A DNA stretch of 64,000 nucleotides from Paenibacillus rubinfantis (GTDB lineage Bacteria; Bacillota; Bacilli; Paenibacillales; Paenibacillaceae), in contig NZ_LN909065.1 of assembly GCF_001486505.1 (NCBI RefSeq), forward strand, positions 1,054,001-1,118,000. Reading direction: 5' to 3'. The number at the start of each line of letters is the position of its first letter. The first letter of the stretch is position 1. This document shows positions 7,273 through 16,758 of this stretch, one piece after another. The position numbers and the translations under genes are program-made. The notes beneath the pieces were generated by a model, which saw nothing but the letters and a program-made list of their open reading frames with translations, ran no database searches and was not told the DNA's origin.

Positions 7273-8810
7273 TTCATCGACCTCCCGAGTCGTTCGAATC
7301 GTGCGTAGGCCTCGGTCCAAGCTGCCCGGCGCTCTTCTGACTCCGGCTCGTAAACCTGAATTGGGAACGAGGCTTTCACCAGGTCGAGGCCTTCCTGCAG
7401 ATCCGTAAGCCAGCCGCCAGCTCGCAGTTGGACTAGCAGGTTGCCGATCGTGCTGGCTTCCACCGGCCCCGCCCAGACCGGGCGACCGATCGCCTCCGCC
7501 GTCAAGCGGCAGAGCAGCTCGTTCTGAATGCCGCCGCCAACCATATGCAGCCCGGCAAACCGCGAGCCGATCAGCTCTTCAGCCTGCTCCAGCACCTGCT
7601 GATAGCGGAGCGCCAAGCTTTCAAGGATGCAGCGGGTGAACGCGCCGGGCGAATCCGGTACGGGCTGGCTCGTTTCCCGGCAATAAGCCCGGATCTCCTC
7701 CGGCATGTCGGCCGGATTCATAAACCGCAAATCATCCGGATCAATCAAGGTGTACAGCGGCTTCGCCTGTTCCGCCAATTGCACGAGCTCGGCGAAGGAA
7801 TAAGCTTCGCCGTCCTGCTCCCATTTGCGTTTACATTCCTGGAGGATCCACAGGCCCATGATGTTTTTGAGCAAATGGTAGGTGCCGTCCACGCCGCCCT
7901 CGTTGGAGAACTGGCGCTCCAGTACCGCCGGTGTCAACAGCGGCTTCGCCATTTGCGTCCCCAGCAGCGACCAGGTGCCGCTCACGAGGTAGGCGAACGC
8001 TGGTGAATCCGCCGGAACGGCCGCGGCAGCGGATTCCGTGTCGTGCGAGGCAGCGGCGATGATTCGGATCGGCGGCACGCCAAGCTCGGCGCAGACCTCC
8101 GCCGTTAATTCGCCGATGACGGTACCCGGGGGCACCGGATCGGGGAAGATCTCGCTGGGGATGCCAAGCTCCTCCATCAACGCGCTGTTCCATGTGCCCC
8201 TCCCCGGGTCGTACAGCCCCGTTGTGGTCGCCATCGTAAATTCACAGACCCGCTGACCGGTCAGGAAAAAGCTCAGCAGATCCGGCGTCAACAGCAGCGT
8301 TTCGGCCAGGTCGAGCTTGGGGGAACCGGCTTTTTTCAGGGCATACAGCTGATATAGCGTGTTAAAAGGCATAAACTGCAGCCCGCTCTCGCGGAACAAT
8401 CGCTCCGCGCCAATCTGAGCCGAAACTTCCTCAACCAACCCTTCGGTTTGACGATCCCGATAATGGTATGGGATGCCGAGCAACTCACCGTTTCGATCCA
8501 ACAGGCCAAAATCGACGCCCCAGGTGTCGATAGCGCAGCTCTCCGGCCGATACCCGGCCTGGAACGCTTTGCGGATGCCGGCCTTGATCTCCCGCAGCAG
8601 CATCGGCGTATCCCAATGCAGGTGGCCGCCGATTTGGACCGGCACGTTAGCGAAACGATGCACCTCGGTGATTTTTAGTTTCCGAACGCTAGAAGCGTCA
8701 CCCGGGTGCTCGGAGATGATTTCGCCGACGAACGCACGGCCGCTGCTGGCACCCAGATCAAATGCAAGCACGCAAGGAAAACGTTGTTGTTCCGATGACA
8801 TGACCTTCAC
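7266..8810 (-). CDS. sugar kinase of the rhamnulokinase (RhaB) type in the fucose operon
   Basis: A 514-aa FGGY-family kinase that phosphorylates a ketose, here most likely L-fuculose. The sequence is of RhaB type: AFDLGASSGR at the ATP-binding start, HLHWDTPMLL, IDTWGVDFGLLD with the catalytic Asp, VSGTWSLLG, and HMVGGGIQN near the C-terminus. The neighbours are fucI, fucA and fucU, so either this RhaB-like kinase acts as a fuculokinase or it serves both fuculose and rhamnulose, since a rhaEW gene lies nearby. The start is unsure: GTG at 8810 or ATG at 8801, neither with a strong ribosome site. It begins seven bases after the aldolase stop. Confidence 0.85.
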   Translation of the reverse strand: MKVMSSEQQRFPCVLAFDLGASSGRAFVGEIISEHPGDASSVRKLKITEVHRFANVPVQIGGHLHWDTPMLLREIKAGIRKAFQAGYRPESCAIDTWGVDFGLLDRNGELLGIPYHYRDRQTEGLVEEVSAQIGAERLFRESGLQFMPFNTLYQLYALKKAGSPKLDLAETLLLTPDLLSFFLTGQRVCEFTMATTTGLYDPGRGTWNSALMEELGIPSEIFPDPVPPGTVIGELTAEVCAELGVPPIRIIAAASHDTESAAAAVPADSPAFAYLVSGTWSLLGTQMAKPLLTPAVLERQFSNEGGVDGTYHLLKNIMGLWILQECKRKWEQDGEAYSFAELVQLAEQAKPLYTLIDPDDLRFMNPADMPEEIRAYCRETSQPVPDSPGAFTRCILESLALRYQQVLEQAEELIGSRFAGLHMVGGGIQNELLCRLTAEAIGRPVWAGPVEASTIGNLLVQLRAGGWLTDLQEGLDLVKASFPIQVYEPESEERRAAWTEAYARFERLGRSMKC

Positions 8811-8817
8811 CGTCCCA

Positions 8818-9477
8818 TCACTTCATTTTTTGCAGCAGCGTGATCCGGTAGTCTTCGCTTTCGAGCGCAGCGATGTCCGCGACCTCTTGATCGGTCAACG
8901 GGATCGGCGTTCCCGCCGCCTTCGCGCTTAAGTAGATTTTCGCGCTCTCCTCCACGACCTGGGTCCGGTAATAAGCCTCCCGCAAATTGCGGCCCGTCGT
9001 CACCAGTCCATGGTTCCCCAGCAGGATCGAGCTCGCCTCGTTCACCTTCTCGGCGACTGCGTTTGCCAGCAGATCCGTGGTTGGGATCAGATACGGGATA
9101 AACGCCGTCCGTCCGACCAAAGCGGCTTGATCCGGGAACATGATCGGCAGGTCCCGTTCGATCAGCGTAAAAGCGATGCAATGGGACGGGTGCGTATGTA
9201 CCATCGCTCCCATATCCGGCTTTTGGCGGTAGCCGTATAAATGCATCAGCACCTCGGACGACGGGCGCAGGCCGATATCGGTCACCTCTCCCGTCGGAAT
9301 ATCCACCTCGATCCATTGCTCCGGCTCGATCTCCTCGAGCGCGAAGCCGCTGGGCGACAGATACATCTTGTCGCCGGCCCGAGCGCTGATGTTGCCGCCC
9401 GGCCCAACGACCAACCCGCTGTCCACGATTTTGCGGGCATATTTGCACAACTCTTGACGTGTTTCCATGTTTTGCAT
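8818..9477 (-). CDS. fucA: class II aldolase, probable L-fuculose-1-phosphate aldolase
   Basis: A 219-aa zinc aldolase that splits L-fuculose-1-phosphate to DHAP and L-lactaldehyde. It has the family landmarks GLVVGPGGNISARAG, LSPSGFALEEI, SSEVLMHLYGY with the catalytic acid, the MVHTHPSHCIAFT zinc histidines and LLGNHGLVTTGRN with the third histidine. The length is usual for FucA. The ATG at 9477 has AAGGAG nine bases upstream, so I reject the ten extra upstream codons. It lies between fucI and the kinase gene. RhaD or AraD-type activity is possible from sequence alone, but fucI and fucU decide for fucose. Confidence 0.85.
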   Translation of the reverse strand: MQNMETRQELCKYARKIVDSGLVVGPGGNISARAGDKMYLSPSGFALEEIEPEQWIEVDIPTGEVTDIGLRPSSEVLMHLYGYRQKPDMGAMVHTHPSHCIAFTLIERDLPIMFPDQAALVGRTAFIPYLIPTTDLLANAVAEKVNEASSILLGNHGLVTTGRNLREAYYRTQVVEESAKIYLSAKAAGTPIPLTDQEVADIAALESEDYRITLLQKMK

Positions 9478-9516
9478 CTCGTTTAGCTCCTTTTTGGCTT
9501 GAATCACAATGACGGA

Positions 9517-11307
9517 TTACTTGTACAGCGGCCCAAACGTAGTGCAAGCCCGGAAGTCGGCGCTCTCCGCATCTTCGGTGCCAAACAGGCCCCAGGCCCG
9601 CGGACGGAACACCTTCTCCTTCGGCACGTTGTGCATGCTGACCGGAATGCGCAGGATCGACGCCAGCGTGATCAGGTCGGCGCCGATATGGCCGTAGCTG
9701 ATCACCCCATGATTCGCACCCCAGTGGTCCATCACGTCATAGACGCTGGCGAACGCGCCGCTGCCGGTCAAGTTTGGTGCAAACCAGGTCGACGGCCACG
9801 TCGGGTCGGTCCGTTTGTCGAGCGTGTCATGCACGTGCTGCGGTAGGTCCACCGAATACCCTTCGGCGATTTGCAGCACCGGACCTAATCCTTTGACCAG
9901 GTTCAACCGGGTCATCGTCATCGGCATGCCGCCGCGGGTCAAATAGTCGGTGGAAAATCCGCCGCCGCGGAAATACTCCAGTGAGGCCGGACGGAATTGT
10001 GTCGCTTGAAGCATGCGATCCACTTCCTCCTCGCGGATCTCCCAGAACGGCTTGATGACGGGGGCGCCGTCTTTCATTTGCTCGCCGGTTCCGTCAAGCG
10101 CCGCCGAACCGGAGTTGATCAGGTGCAGGATGCCACCAGCCGCGCGGCCTTCCAGCTTATGGCCGGTCACCCGCTCCACGGAGGCCGGGCTCCAGTACGT
10201 CCGCACATCGGCAAAAATCTGCGCCGTATTCGTCAGCAAATGCCCAAACAGCATACCCACGCCGTTTAAGCTGTCGTTCTCCGTCGCCACGAGGTACGGA
10301 GCGCGCGTGCCGTTCCAGTCAAACGACGAGTTGAGTAACGTCTCCATGAAATCGCCGTTCGGGAAATGATCCGTCCACTGACGTTGCCCTTGGAAACCAG
10401 AAGCGATGGCGTGATGGCCTTGCGCTTCTTCCTCATACCCCAGCTCGGCAAGACGCGGGTTGCCGATCATCAAGTCGCGCGTAATCAGCGTCATTTTCAC
10501 GACTGTCTCCCACTCTTGGTCCTTGCGCTCCCGCGACGTCTGCAGATGGGCCGGGTTGTTGTCTGGTCCTTCCTGGCAGTTCTTTTTCACCCAAGCCAAT
10601 GCCGCTTCGTATTCCTCGGGATCATAGATCCCTTCCTCCATCCGCCGCGTGAACTCGGTCATATCGATGTACTCGTTGCGCATCCCCAGGTATTCCTGGA
10701 AAAAGGTATCGTTCACCATCGACCCGGCGATCCCCATCGACACCGAGCCCATCGACAGATACGCCCGGTCGCGCATCAATGCCGCTGCCAGCCCGCCGCG
10801 GGCAAACCGCAGCAGCTTCTCCTGTACGTCGGCTGGAATCCGGTCGTCGCCTTCGTCCTGCACGTCTTCGCCGTAGATGCCAAATGCGGGCAGCCCTTTT
10901 TGCGCATGTGCGGATAACACCGCCGCCAGATACACCGCACCCGGACGACCGGTGCCGTTAAAGCCCCATACCGCCTTCGGAATCTGCGGATCCGTGTCCA
11001 TCGTTTCGGTGCCGTAGCACCAGCACGGCGTCACGGTGATCGATACGCCCACCTCGGCCGCCTTAAACTTCTTCGCTGCAGCCGCAGCTTCCGCTACGCC
11101 GCCGATACACGTATCGGCGATCACACATTCCACCGGCTGCCCGTTCGGATAGCGGAGCTCCGCCTCCAACAGTCGGGCTACCGCCTTGGCCAGGTTCATC
11201 GTCTGCTCCTCCAGGGACTCGCGTACACCTCTTCTTCTGCCGTCGATCGTCGGGCGAATGCCGATTTTCGGAAATCCGTCCCGCCATCTGTAACCGTTTT
11301 CAACCAT
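9517..11307 (-). CDS. fucI: L-fucose isomerase
   Basis: A 596-aa manganese-dependent isomerase that converts L-fucose to L-fuculose, the first enzyme of the operon. Recognisable segments are [20 protein letters not shown] at the start, [47 protein letters not shown] and the C-terminal [20 protein letters not shown]. Length matches the family. The ATG at 11307 is nine bases after AAGGAGG; a TTG two codons earlier is only three bases from it. The gene is divergent from an AraC regulator across about 200 bases. Its minus-strand promoter has a TATAAT -10 but no good -35, as expected for an activator-dependent promoter. Confidence 0.92.
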   Translation of the reverse strand: MVENGYRWRDGFPKIGIRPTIDGRRRGVRESLEEQTMNLAKAVARLLEAELRYPNGQPVECVIADTCIGGVAEAAAAAKKFKAAEVGVSITVTPCWCYGTETMDTDPQIPKAVWGFNGTGRPGAVYLAAVLSAHAQKGLPAFGIYGEDVQDEGDDRIPADVQEKLLRFARGGLAAALMRDRAYLSMGSVSMGIAGSMVNDTFFQEYLGMRNEYIDMTEFTRRMEEGIYDPEEYEAALAWVKKNCQEGPDNNPAHLQTSRERKDQEWETVVKMTLITRDLMIGNPRLAELGYEEEAQGHHAIASGFQGQRQWTDHFPNGDFMETLLNSSFDWNGTRAPYLVATENDSLNGVGMLFGHLLTNTAQIFADVRTYWSPASVERVTGHKLEGRAAGGILHLINSGSAALDGTGEQMKDGAPVIKPFWEIREEEVDRMLQATQFRPASLEYFRGGGFSTDYLTRGGMPMTMTRLNLVKGLGPVLQIAEGYSVDLPQHVHDTLDKRTDPTWPSTWFAPNLTGSGAFASVYDVMDHWGANHGVISYGHIGADLITLASILRIPVSMHNVPKEKVFRPRAWGLFGTEDAESADFRACTTFGPLYK

Positions 11308-11332
11308 AGCCAATTGCCTCCTTGGACATTGA

Positions 11333-11338
11333 ATTATA
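11333..11338 (-). promoter_or_regulatory. -10 box of the fucI operon
   Basis: TATAAT on the minus strand would place the RNA start about 20 bases before the fucI start codon. No -35 box with 16-18 spacing is visible, so activation by the divergent AraC protein is likely. Confidence 0.5.
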
Positions 11339-11476
11339 GTCCCATTCTAAAGTTGCCTTGCCTGTACGAGAACCTCCTATATTGCCCTCTTGCCACCGCA
11401 ACATCGCAAAATAGTGAACCATCCTCTTCTCCGCTAAATTTTCCTGCAAATTCCTCCCCTCCGCCTTCGCTTCCGC

Positions 11477-11482
11477 TATAAT
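11477..11482 (+). promoter_or_regulatory. -10 box of the AraC regulator gene
   Basis: A perfect TATAAT lies 38 bases before the GTG start at 11515. Transcription beginning near 11489 would leave no room for a ribosome site before the ATG at 11494, which supports the GTG start. Confidence 0.5.
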
Positions 11483-11514
11483 GGGAGTATCCAATGTTCG
11501 GGAGGTACTCCATC

Positions 11515-12357
11515 GTGCCGAAAATCGAAATTCCTCATCACAAAAGCGACCGCTTCCGTTTCAAAAAGACGCCCGAGCTGCTGTACGCCGGCCAGGTCGT
11601 GGACGAACGCCGGTTTTACGCGCCGCCGCAAATCCATGATTATTGTGAAATCATCTATATCGTCGAAGGCCGCGGGGAATTTCGCATCGGCGGCACCACC
11701 TATGAAGTGCATCCCGGCGATGTGGCCGTTTATAATGCGGGCGTCCCGCACGAGGAACGTTCGGTTAGTTCAGACCCGTTCAAATTAATTTACTGCGGCG
11801 TAGGCAATGTGCATGTTGACGGCGTACCGCCGGGGCAACTTCTGCCGGCCTCCGTCGACCCGGTGATCCCCTGCGAAAAATACGCCTACAAAGTGGAGAG
11901 CTATCTGTCGGAAATCCTCCAGGAATGCGATTCCCAGGTGCTCGGCTACGAGACGCTCAGCAATAACCTGCTGATGTCGCTGATCACACTGCTGTACCGG
12001 ATCGTGGACGTCAAGCATCCGTTTGACCCGCTGAAGGACAAAAATGAAATTACCGTTCGCACCAAACAGTTTATCGATAAAAACTACACCCGCAGCATCA
12101 CGCTCAAAGAAATCGCCGATACCCTCTACGTCAGTCAGCACTACTTATCCCATCTATTTAAAAAGGAACTCGGGGATTCGCCCGTCAACTATTTGATCAA
12201 CCGCCGGATTGAAGAGGCCAAGCGCCTGCTCCGCGAAACGAACGCGCCGATTCATGAAGTTGCCGCCCGGGTGGGGTACGGAAATGACAAATATTTCTCC
12301 ATGTTGTTCAAAAAAATAACCGGCCTGTCGCCCAGCGCTTTCCGGGAAACGAAATGA
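11515..12357 (+). CDS. AraC family regulator with cupin sensor, divergent from fucI
   Basis: A 280-aa transcription factor. Residues about 40-120 form a cupin-like sugar-sensing domain (HDYCEIIYIVEGRGEF, VHPGDVAVYNAGVPHEE). The last 100 residues hold two AraC helix-turn-helix motifs (ITLKEIADTLYVSQHYLSHLFKKE and IHEVAARVGYGNDKYFSMLFKK are adjoining landmarks). The GTG at 11515 is preferred over the ATG at 11494 because GGGAGG lies at 11500-11505, between them and nine bases before the GTG. Divergence from fucI makes it the likely L-fucose-responsive activator of the fucI, fucA, kinase and fucU operon. The inducer is inferred only from position. Confidence 0.85.
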   Translation: MPKIEIPHHKSDRFRFKKTPELLYAGQVVDERRFYAPPQIHDYCEIIYIVEGRGEFRIGGTTYEVHPGDVAVYNAGVPHEERSVSSDPFKLIYCGVGNVHVDGVPPGQLLPASVDPVIPCEKYAYKVESYLSEILQECDSQVLGYETLSNNLLMSLITLLYRIVDVKHPFDPLKDKNEITVRTKQFIDKNYTRSITLKEIADTLYVSQHYLSHLFKKELGDSPVNYLINRRIEEAKRLLRETNAPIHEVAARVGYGNDKYFSMLFKKITGLSPSAFRETK

Positions 12358-12386
12358 AGCCTCGCAGCGGTCGGCTGCGAGGCTTC
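12356..12386. terminator. bidirectional terminator between the AraC gene and the iol unit
   Basis: GAAGCCTCGCAGC and GCTGCGAGGCTTC form a 13-bp perfect stem with a 5-base loop. The stem starts inside the AraC stop codon and lies 19 bases beyond the stop of the convergent 567-aa gene, so it can serve both. Confidence 0.8.
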
Positions 12387-12404
12387 TGATTTGACCCGTT
12401 TCAA

Positions 12405-14108
12405 TTAGGTAACCTTCAGTTGGAAAGCCATATGTGAGACGTCCTCTGGTGATACCGGGCGATAGGGATAAATGATCTCCACGCAGCCGCCGCCGTCCCG
12501 TTCGCGGACGATCGGCTCTGGCGCTTCCGCCTCCACGCGAAGCGACAATCCGGGGAACGTCCATACTGAAGGCGACACGTTCGCGGCGGTCACCCCGGGG
12601 CCGCACACCTCGAAATAGACGTCAAGCGCCTTGCCGCCGGTCTCCAGCGTCACCGCGGCGGTCAGCTTGCCCGGCGAGGCTGCCGCATCAATGGAATAGC
12701 CGCGCAGATGGGTGTTCCAGCCGCCCTCCGGCTCCCGGCGGATCAACCGCAAGGAGTAGCGGCCACCAGCGCCGCTGCGCCAATGCATCGTTGCCGGATG
12801 AAGCTGGCCGTTCGTATTGCGGCTACCTGAACATGCGCCGATCATCAGGTTGCGCTCCAGCCATGCGGTTGCCGTGCACACGAAGCGGTTCTTGCCAGGT
12901 TGATCCCGCTCGCATAGCTCGCGGTAGCGCCGGGTTACCAACCGCTCCTCCGGCTCGCCGAGCAGCTTTCGCTTTACCTGCTCCGGCACATCCACACCAA
13001 CCAGCGCGATCATCGGATCATGCCCGGTCTCACAATTGACCGCGGCCAAATGCTTCAACCGTTCGCCAAACGCCAGGTACAAGAACACCCCCATCGAACT
13101 GTGGGCGGTCATCTCCATTTCGTAGGCCCGGGCGTAGGGGCCGGCCATATTTTCCAGCCCCGGGTGATAGAACAATGCTATCGTCTCCCATAACCCGTGT
13201 TCAATCGTATGTCCTATCGCTTTGAAACGATCGGTTCGGGCATATTGACGGATAAGGCCAAGCACGGTGAGATCGACCCCATAGTAGGTCGTGGAGTTGA
13301 ATTCCGCGAGGGTGCCGAATTCGGCAAAATCCTCAAGGAACTGCTCGGCTTGATGGTCAGCATGGCGAATCCACGCCTCGTTGCCATAGCGATGCCCGTA
13401 ATAATGAACGATAAACAGATGCATCAGCTCGATGTTCGTGTTCATCGGCACCGCATCCGACAGCCGGCGGTCGATGGAGCCGGTCACGGCTTTATCCATC
13501 GCTTCGTCCATGCGCCGGACCAGCTCCGGGGGAAGCTGCGGTTCGAAATGCTCCAAGATCATTGCAAAAGCGCAGGCGATAAACTCCCGCCAGTTCGGAT
13601 CATAACTCCGCCATACCGGGGGAATCACCCGATCCGCAGCCCGCGTCAAGGCTTGCTCGACGTCCTTCCCTCCGACGTGTTGTCCCCCCTCGCCTTCCGC
13701 GCCAAGCTCCTCCGCAAGATGGCCCGAGATCTTCTCCAACGTGCTTGTAAGGTAATACGCGAAGCCGGGCCCAAAGCGCTTCCACGGGTAACCCCCTCGC
13801 GGCGGCTCCGCCGCCTGCGGCGAGGTTTTGAACGTGCCGTGGAAGATTTCGTCCGGGGCATCCAACTGCTGCTTCAGCACCTGGTCCAAAACGGCGCAGG
13901 CTCGCTCCACATCCTCTTCACCGTTCCGAATCAACAGGCCAACGGCATAATGGGCGCTGCCGCGGGTGGAATGCCGATCACCCCGGCCATCCTCCACGTT
14001 TCGCAGCATACGTTTTTCCTCGTCATAGTGACGGTCCATCTCCTCCATCGCTTGCTCTACCAAAAACACTTGTTCCCGCGTCATTTGCTCCAGCATACTG
14101 CCCGCCAT
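12405..14108 (-). CDS. uncharacterised protein, probable alpha/alpha-toroid plus beta-sandwich glycan enzyme
   Basis: I do not recognise a named family for this 567-aa protein. No signal peptide is visible, so it probably acts in the cytoplasm. The first 400 residues look all-helical with conserved-looking aromatic segments: NTNIELMHLF near 223, EFNSTTYYGVDL at 269-280 and GPYARAYEMEM at 323-333. The rest is beta-rich (TAAVTLETGGKALDVYFEVCG). This layout and the paired Asn and Tyr recall toroid-type polysaccharide lyases of the alginate/chondroitin lyase fold, but that is inference. It is the last gene of the long unit with iol genes, GH105 and a sugar transporter, 40 bases after iolG, suggesting it cleaves the imported sugar. 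The start is clear only as the first ATG in frame. Confidence 0.6.
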   Translation of the reverse strand: MAGSMLEQMTREQVFLVEQAMEEMDRHYDEEKRMLRNVEDGRGDRHSTRGSAHYAVGLLIRNGEEDVERACAVLDQVLKQQLDAPDEIFHGTFKTSPQAAEPPRGGYPWKRFGPGFAYYLTSTLEKISGHLAEELGAEGEGGQHVGGKDVEQALTRAADRVIPPVWRSYDPNWREFIACAFAMILEHFEPQLPPELVRRMDEAMDKAVTGSIDRRLSDAVPMNTNIELMHLFIVHYYGHRYGNEAWIRHADHQAEQFLEDFAEFGTLAEFNSTTYYGVDLTVLGLIRQYARTDRFKAIGHTIEHGLWETIALFYHPGLENMAGPYARAYEMEMTAHSSMGVFLYLAFGERLKHLAAVNCETGHDPMIALVGVDVPEQVKRKLLGEPEERLVTRRYRELCERDQPGKNRFVCTATAWLERNLMIGACSGSRNTNGQLHPATMHWRSGAGGRYSLRLIRREPEGGWNTHLRGYSIDAAASPGKLTAAVTLETGGKALDVYFEVCGPGVTAANVSPSVWTFPGLSLRVEAEAPEPIVRERDGGGCVEIIYPYRPVSPEDVSHMAFQLKVT

Positions 14109-14147
14109 CCCGCAGCCTCCTTCCTTTAACGTTAAGCGTCAACAGGT

Positions 14148-15230
14148 TCAGACCGACTCGAAAGTGGCTTCATTCGTTTCGCTTAGCTTCACCGGTCGGC
14201 CCAGGCGCAAGGAGGTTGCCGCCGCGCGGGCCATCAGTTGAGCCTGCAGGCCGTCTTCGCCCGAAACGGGGACCGTGCTTCCCTCCGCGATACTGGCGAT
14301 AAACTGACGTACTTCATCCCCGTAAGCATCGTTGTACCGCTCCAGGAAGAAATGCAGCGGATTATCGCGGCGTACGCCTTCGGCCGTATGAATTTCCGCG
14401 GTGTTCGGGTAGTCGTTAGTGACCGCGACGCTGCCGCCCGATCCAAACACCTCAACGCGTTGGTCGTAGCCGTACACCGCCTGCCGGCTGTTATCGATGA
14501 TGCCGATCGCACCGCTGGCAAAACGGATCGTCACCACGGCGGTATCCACGTCGCCGCAGCGCTCGAAGACGGGATCGATCAGCACGCTGCCTACGGCGCT
14601 GATTTCCACCGCTTCCTCTCCGGTGACATACCGGGCCATGTCAAAGTCATGGATCATCATGTCCATGAAGATGCCGCCGGAAGAGCGAAGGTAAGTTTCG
14701 CTTGGCGGATTGGGATCGCGGGACGTGATTTTGACGAGATGCGGCTGCCCGATTTGCCCGCCGGCCACGATCTCCCGGATCCGCTTGAAGTTATGGTCGA
14801 ACCGCCGGTTAAATCCAACCTGCAGCTGAACACCGGCGGCTTGGACCGCCGCCAGCGCCTCCCTCGTCTCCTCGATGTCCATACTAACCGGCTTCTCGCA
14901 AAAGATATGCTTCCCGGCCGCAGCCGCTTGCTTGATCAACGCCACATGCGTATCCGTCGGCGAACAGATGAACACGGCCTGGATCGCCGGATCGTGCATC
15001 CATTCGTCCGCCTCCTTCGTCACGGCCCGAATGCCGCGTTCCGCAGCCCATTGCCGCAGCGCCTCGTCGGCATACGGGTCGCTGAGGGCAACAACCTCCG
15101 CCTGGCCCAGCCGCTGCACATGCTCGGCATGGATTTTCCCGATCCGCCCGGCGCCGATGATGCCAACCTTGATTTTCCCAGTTCCCGTCCCCTTTACCTG
15201 CTTCATCTCCATCTCCATCTCCATATCCAT
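14148..15230 (-). CDS. iolG: inositol 2-dehydrogenase
   Basis: A 360-aa Gfo/Idh/MocA oxidoreductase that oxidises myo-inositol to 2-keto-myo-inositol with NAD. Landmarks are the nucleotide motif VGIIGAGRIGKIH, FICSPTDTHV, IFCEKPVSMD with the EKP lysine, QVGFNRRFDHNF and GGIFMDMMIHDFDMARY with catalytic Asp/His. The start is odd: six hexanucleotide repeats encode alternating Met-Asp then Met-Glu, giving six in-frame ATGs. AAGGGAGG at 15239-15246 is eight bases from the ATG at 15230, the best-placed one. It follows iolA by 57 bases. Other sugar dehydrogenase activities in this family are possible, but the iol neighbours support IolG. Confidence 0.88.
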   Translation of the reverse strand: MDMEMEMEMKQVKGTGTGKIKVGIIGAGRIGKIHAEHVQRLGQAEVVALSDPYADEALRQWAAERGIRAVTKEADEWMHDPAIQAVFICSPTDTHVALIKQAAAAGKHIFCEKPVSMDIEETREALAAVQAAGVQLQVGFNRRFDHNFKRIREIVAGGQIGQPHLVKITSRDPNPPSETYLRSSGGIFMDMMIHDFDMARYVTGEEAVEISAVGSVLIDPVFERCGDVDTAVVTIRFASGAIGIIDNSRQAVYGYDQRVEVFGSGGSVAVTNDYPNTAEIHTAEGVRRDNPLHFFLERYNDAYGDEVRQFIASIAEGSTVPVSGEDGLQAQLMARAAATSLRLGRPVKLSETNEATFESV

Positions 15231-15236
15231 ATCCAT
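15204..15236 (-). repeat. hexanucleotide microsatellite at the iolG start
   Basis: Three GATATG-type and three GAGATG-type units on the minus strand give six ATG codons in one frame right after the ribosome site. Changes in unit number would keep the frame but alter the distance from the Shine-Dalgarno sequence to the first usable ATG. Confidence 0.8.
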
Positions 15237-15286
15237 ATCCTCCCTTGCCATCGTCCTCATCCCTTGTTATCTAAGCTTCGACTGGC

Positions 15287-16741
15287 TTACCAACGTGCCG
15301 TAACCATCTTCTTGCGCGTATAAAACTCCACCCCGTCCATGCCGTTCGCATGCAAATCGCCGTAAAACGATTGCTTCCAGCCCGAGAACGGAAAGAACGC
15401 CATCGGGGCCGGTACGCCCAAATTAATGCCCAGCATCCCCGCATCGATTTGATCGCGGAAAGTTCGGACATGGCTGCCGTTGGTCGTAAACAAGCAAGCG
15501 CCGTTGGCAAACTCGGAGCGGTTGGCGAGAGCAATCGCCTCTTCCAGCGTAGCGACTCGGACCACCGACAGCACCGGCGCAAAAATCTCGTCCTGCCACA
15601 GCTTCATCTCCGTGGAGACGTGATCAAAAATCGTCGGCCCCACAAAGTAGCCTTGGCCGTCCGCGGCCGCATCCTTGCGCCCATCGCGGACCAGCAAAGC
15701 CCCTTCTTGCTCGCCAAGCTCGATATATTGCAGCGTGCGGGCCTTATGCGTGTCGCGAATGACGGGGCCGAGGAACACGCCTGCGTCGAGGCCGTTGCCG
15801 ATCTCGATCGCATCCGCCGCTTCCTTGAGCTTCGCGATCAATGGATCGGCGGCTTCACCGACCGCGACCACAACCGCGCAGGCCATGCACCGCTCGCCGG
15901 CCGAGCCAAACGCCGCGCCGAGGATCTGCTTCACGGCCGCATCAAGGTCGGCGTCCGGCATGACGATCGAATGGTTTTTGGCTCCGGCGAGCGCCTGAAC
16001 CCGTTTGCCGTGGGCGGCTCCGGTCTTGTAGACGTATTCGGCGACCGGCTGCGAACCAACGAAGGAGATCGCCTTCACGTCGGGGTGCTCCAGCAAGCCG
16101 TTGACGATGTCATGCGCGCCGTGAACGACGGACAAGACGCCCTTGGGCAATCCGGCTTCCAGGAACAGCTCTGCCAACCGGTTAGCCAGCAACGGCGTCC
16201 GCTCCGACGGCTTCAGGATAAACGCATTGCCGCAGGCAATCGCCAGCGGGAACATCCAGCACGGCACCATCATCGGGAAGTTAAACGGCGTAATGCCTCC
16301 AACCACCCCAACCGGGTAACGGTACATCCCCGATTCCAGGTTGGTTGCGATATCGGGGAGCTGCTTCCCCATCATCAGCGTTGGGGCCCCGGCCGCGAAT
16401 TCCACGCATTCGATTCCGCGCTGGACCTCGCCGTATGCTTCCTCGTAGCTTTTGCCGTTCTCGATCGTAACGATGCGAGCCAGCTCCGCCCAATGCTCTA
16501 CCAGCAGCTGCTGGTATTTGAACAGGATGCGCGCCCGCCGCGGCACCGGCGTACGGCTCCAGGCTCCAAACGCCTCCTTCGCCAACTGCACGGCGGCGTC
16601 AAGCTCCGGCTTTGTCGATAAGGGGACATAGCCCAAAATCTCCTCGGTTGCCGGATTCACGACCGGCAGCGTCTGCGCGGAGGTCGAAGCGACCCATTCT
16701 CCGCCGATCAGGTTTTGTATCGTGTTCACTTCTGTGGTCAT
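15287..16741 (-). CDS. iolA: methylmalonate-semialdehyde dehydrogenase (CoA acylating)
   Basis: A 484-aa aldehyde dehydrogenase that turns malonate semialdehyde, the end product of inositol breakdown, into acetyl-CoA and CO2. The N-terminal IGGEWVAS, the [18 protein letters not shown] cofactor segment and the catalytic cysteine in [10 protein letters not shown] (GERCMA rather than the usual GQxC) are typical of IolA/MmsA, as is the C-terminal [19 protein letters not shown]. It lies between iolC and iolG with an 18-base gap to iolC. The ATG start has a moderate AGGGGG site. Confidence 0.92.
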   Translation of the reverse strand: MTTEVNTIQNLIGGEWVASTSAQTLPVVNPATEEILGYVPLSTKPELDAAVQLAKEAFGAWSRTPVPRRARILFKYQQLLVEHWAELARIVTIENGKSYEEAYGEVQRGIECVEFAAGAPTLMMGKQLPDIATNLESGMYRYPVGVVGGITPFNFPMMVPCWMFPLAIACGNAFILKPSERTPLLANRLAELFLEAGLPKGVLSVVHGAHDIVNGLLEHPDVKAISFVGSQPVAEYVYKTGAAHGKRVQALAGAKNHSIVMPDADLDAAVKQILGAAFGSAGERCMACAVVVAVGEAADPLIAKLKEAADAIEIGNGLDAGVFLGPVIRDTHKARTLQYIELGEQEGALLVRDGRKDAAADGQGYFVGPTIFDHVSTEMKLWQDEIFAPVLSVVRVATLEEAIALANRSEFANGACLFTTNGSHVRTFRDQIDAGMLGINLGVPAPMAFFPFSGWKQSFYGDLHANGMDGVEFYTRKKMVTARW

Positions 16742-16758
16742 CGTGGTTGGCCCCCTTT

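Noticed and set aside
14238-16621. Long plus-strand frames of 361 and 423 codons opposite iolG and iolA
   Set aside because: Antisense shadows of clear enzymes; Arg/His/Ala-rich composition and no ribosome site.
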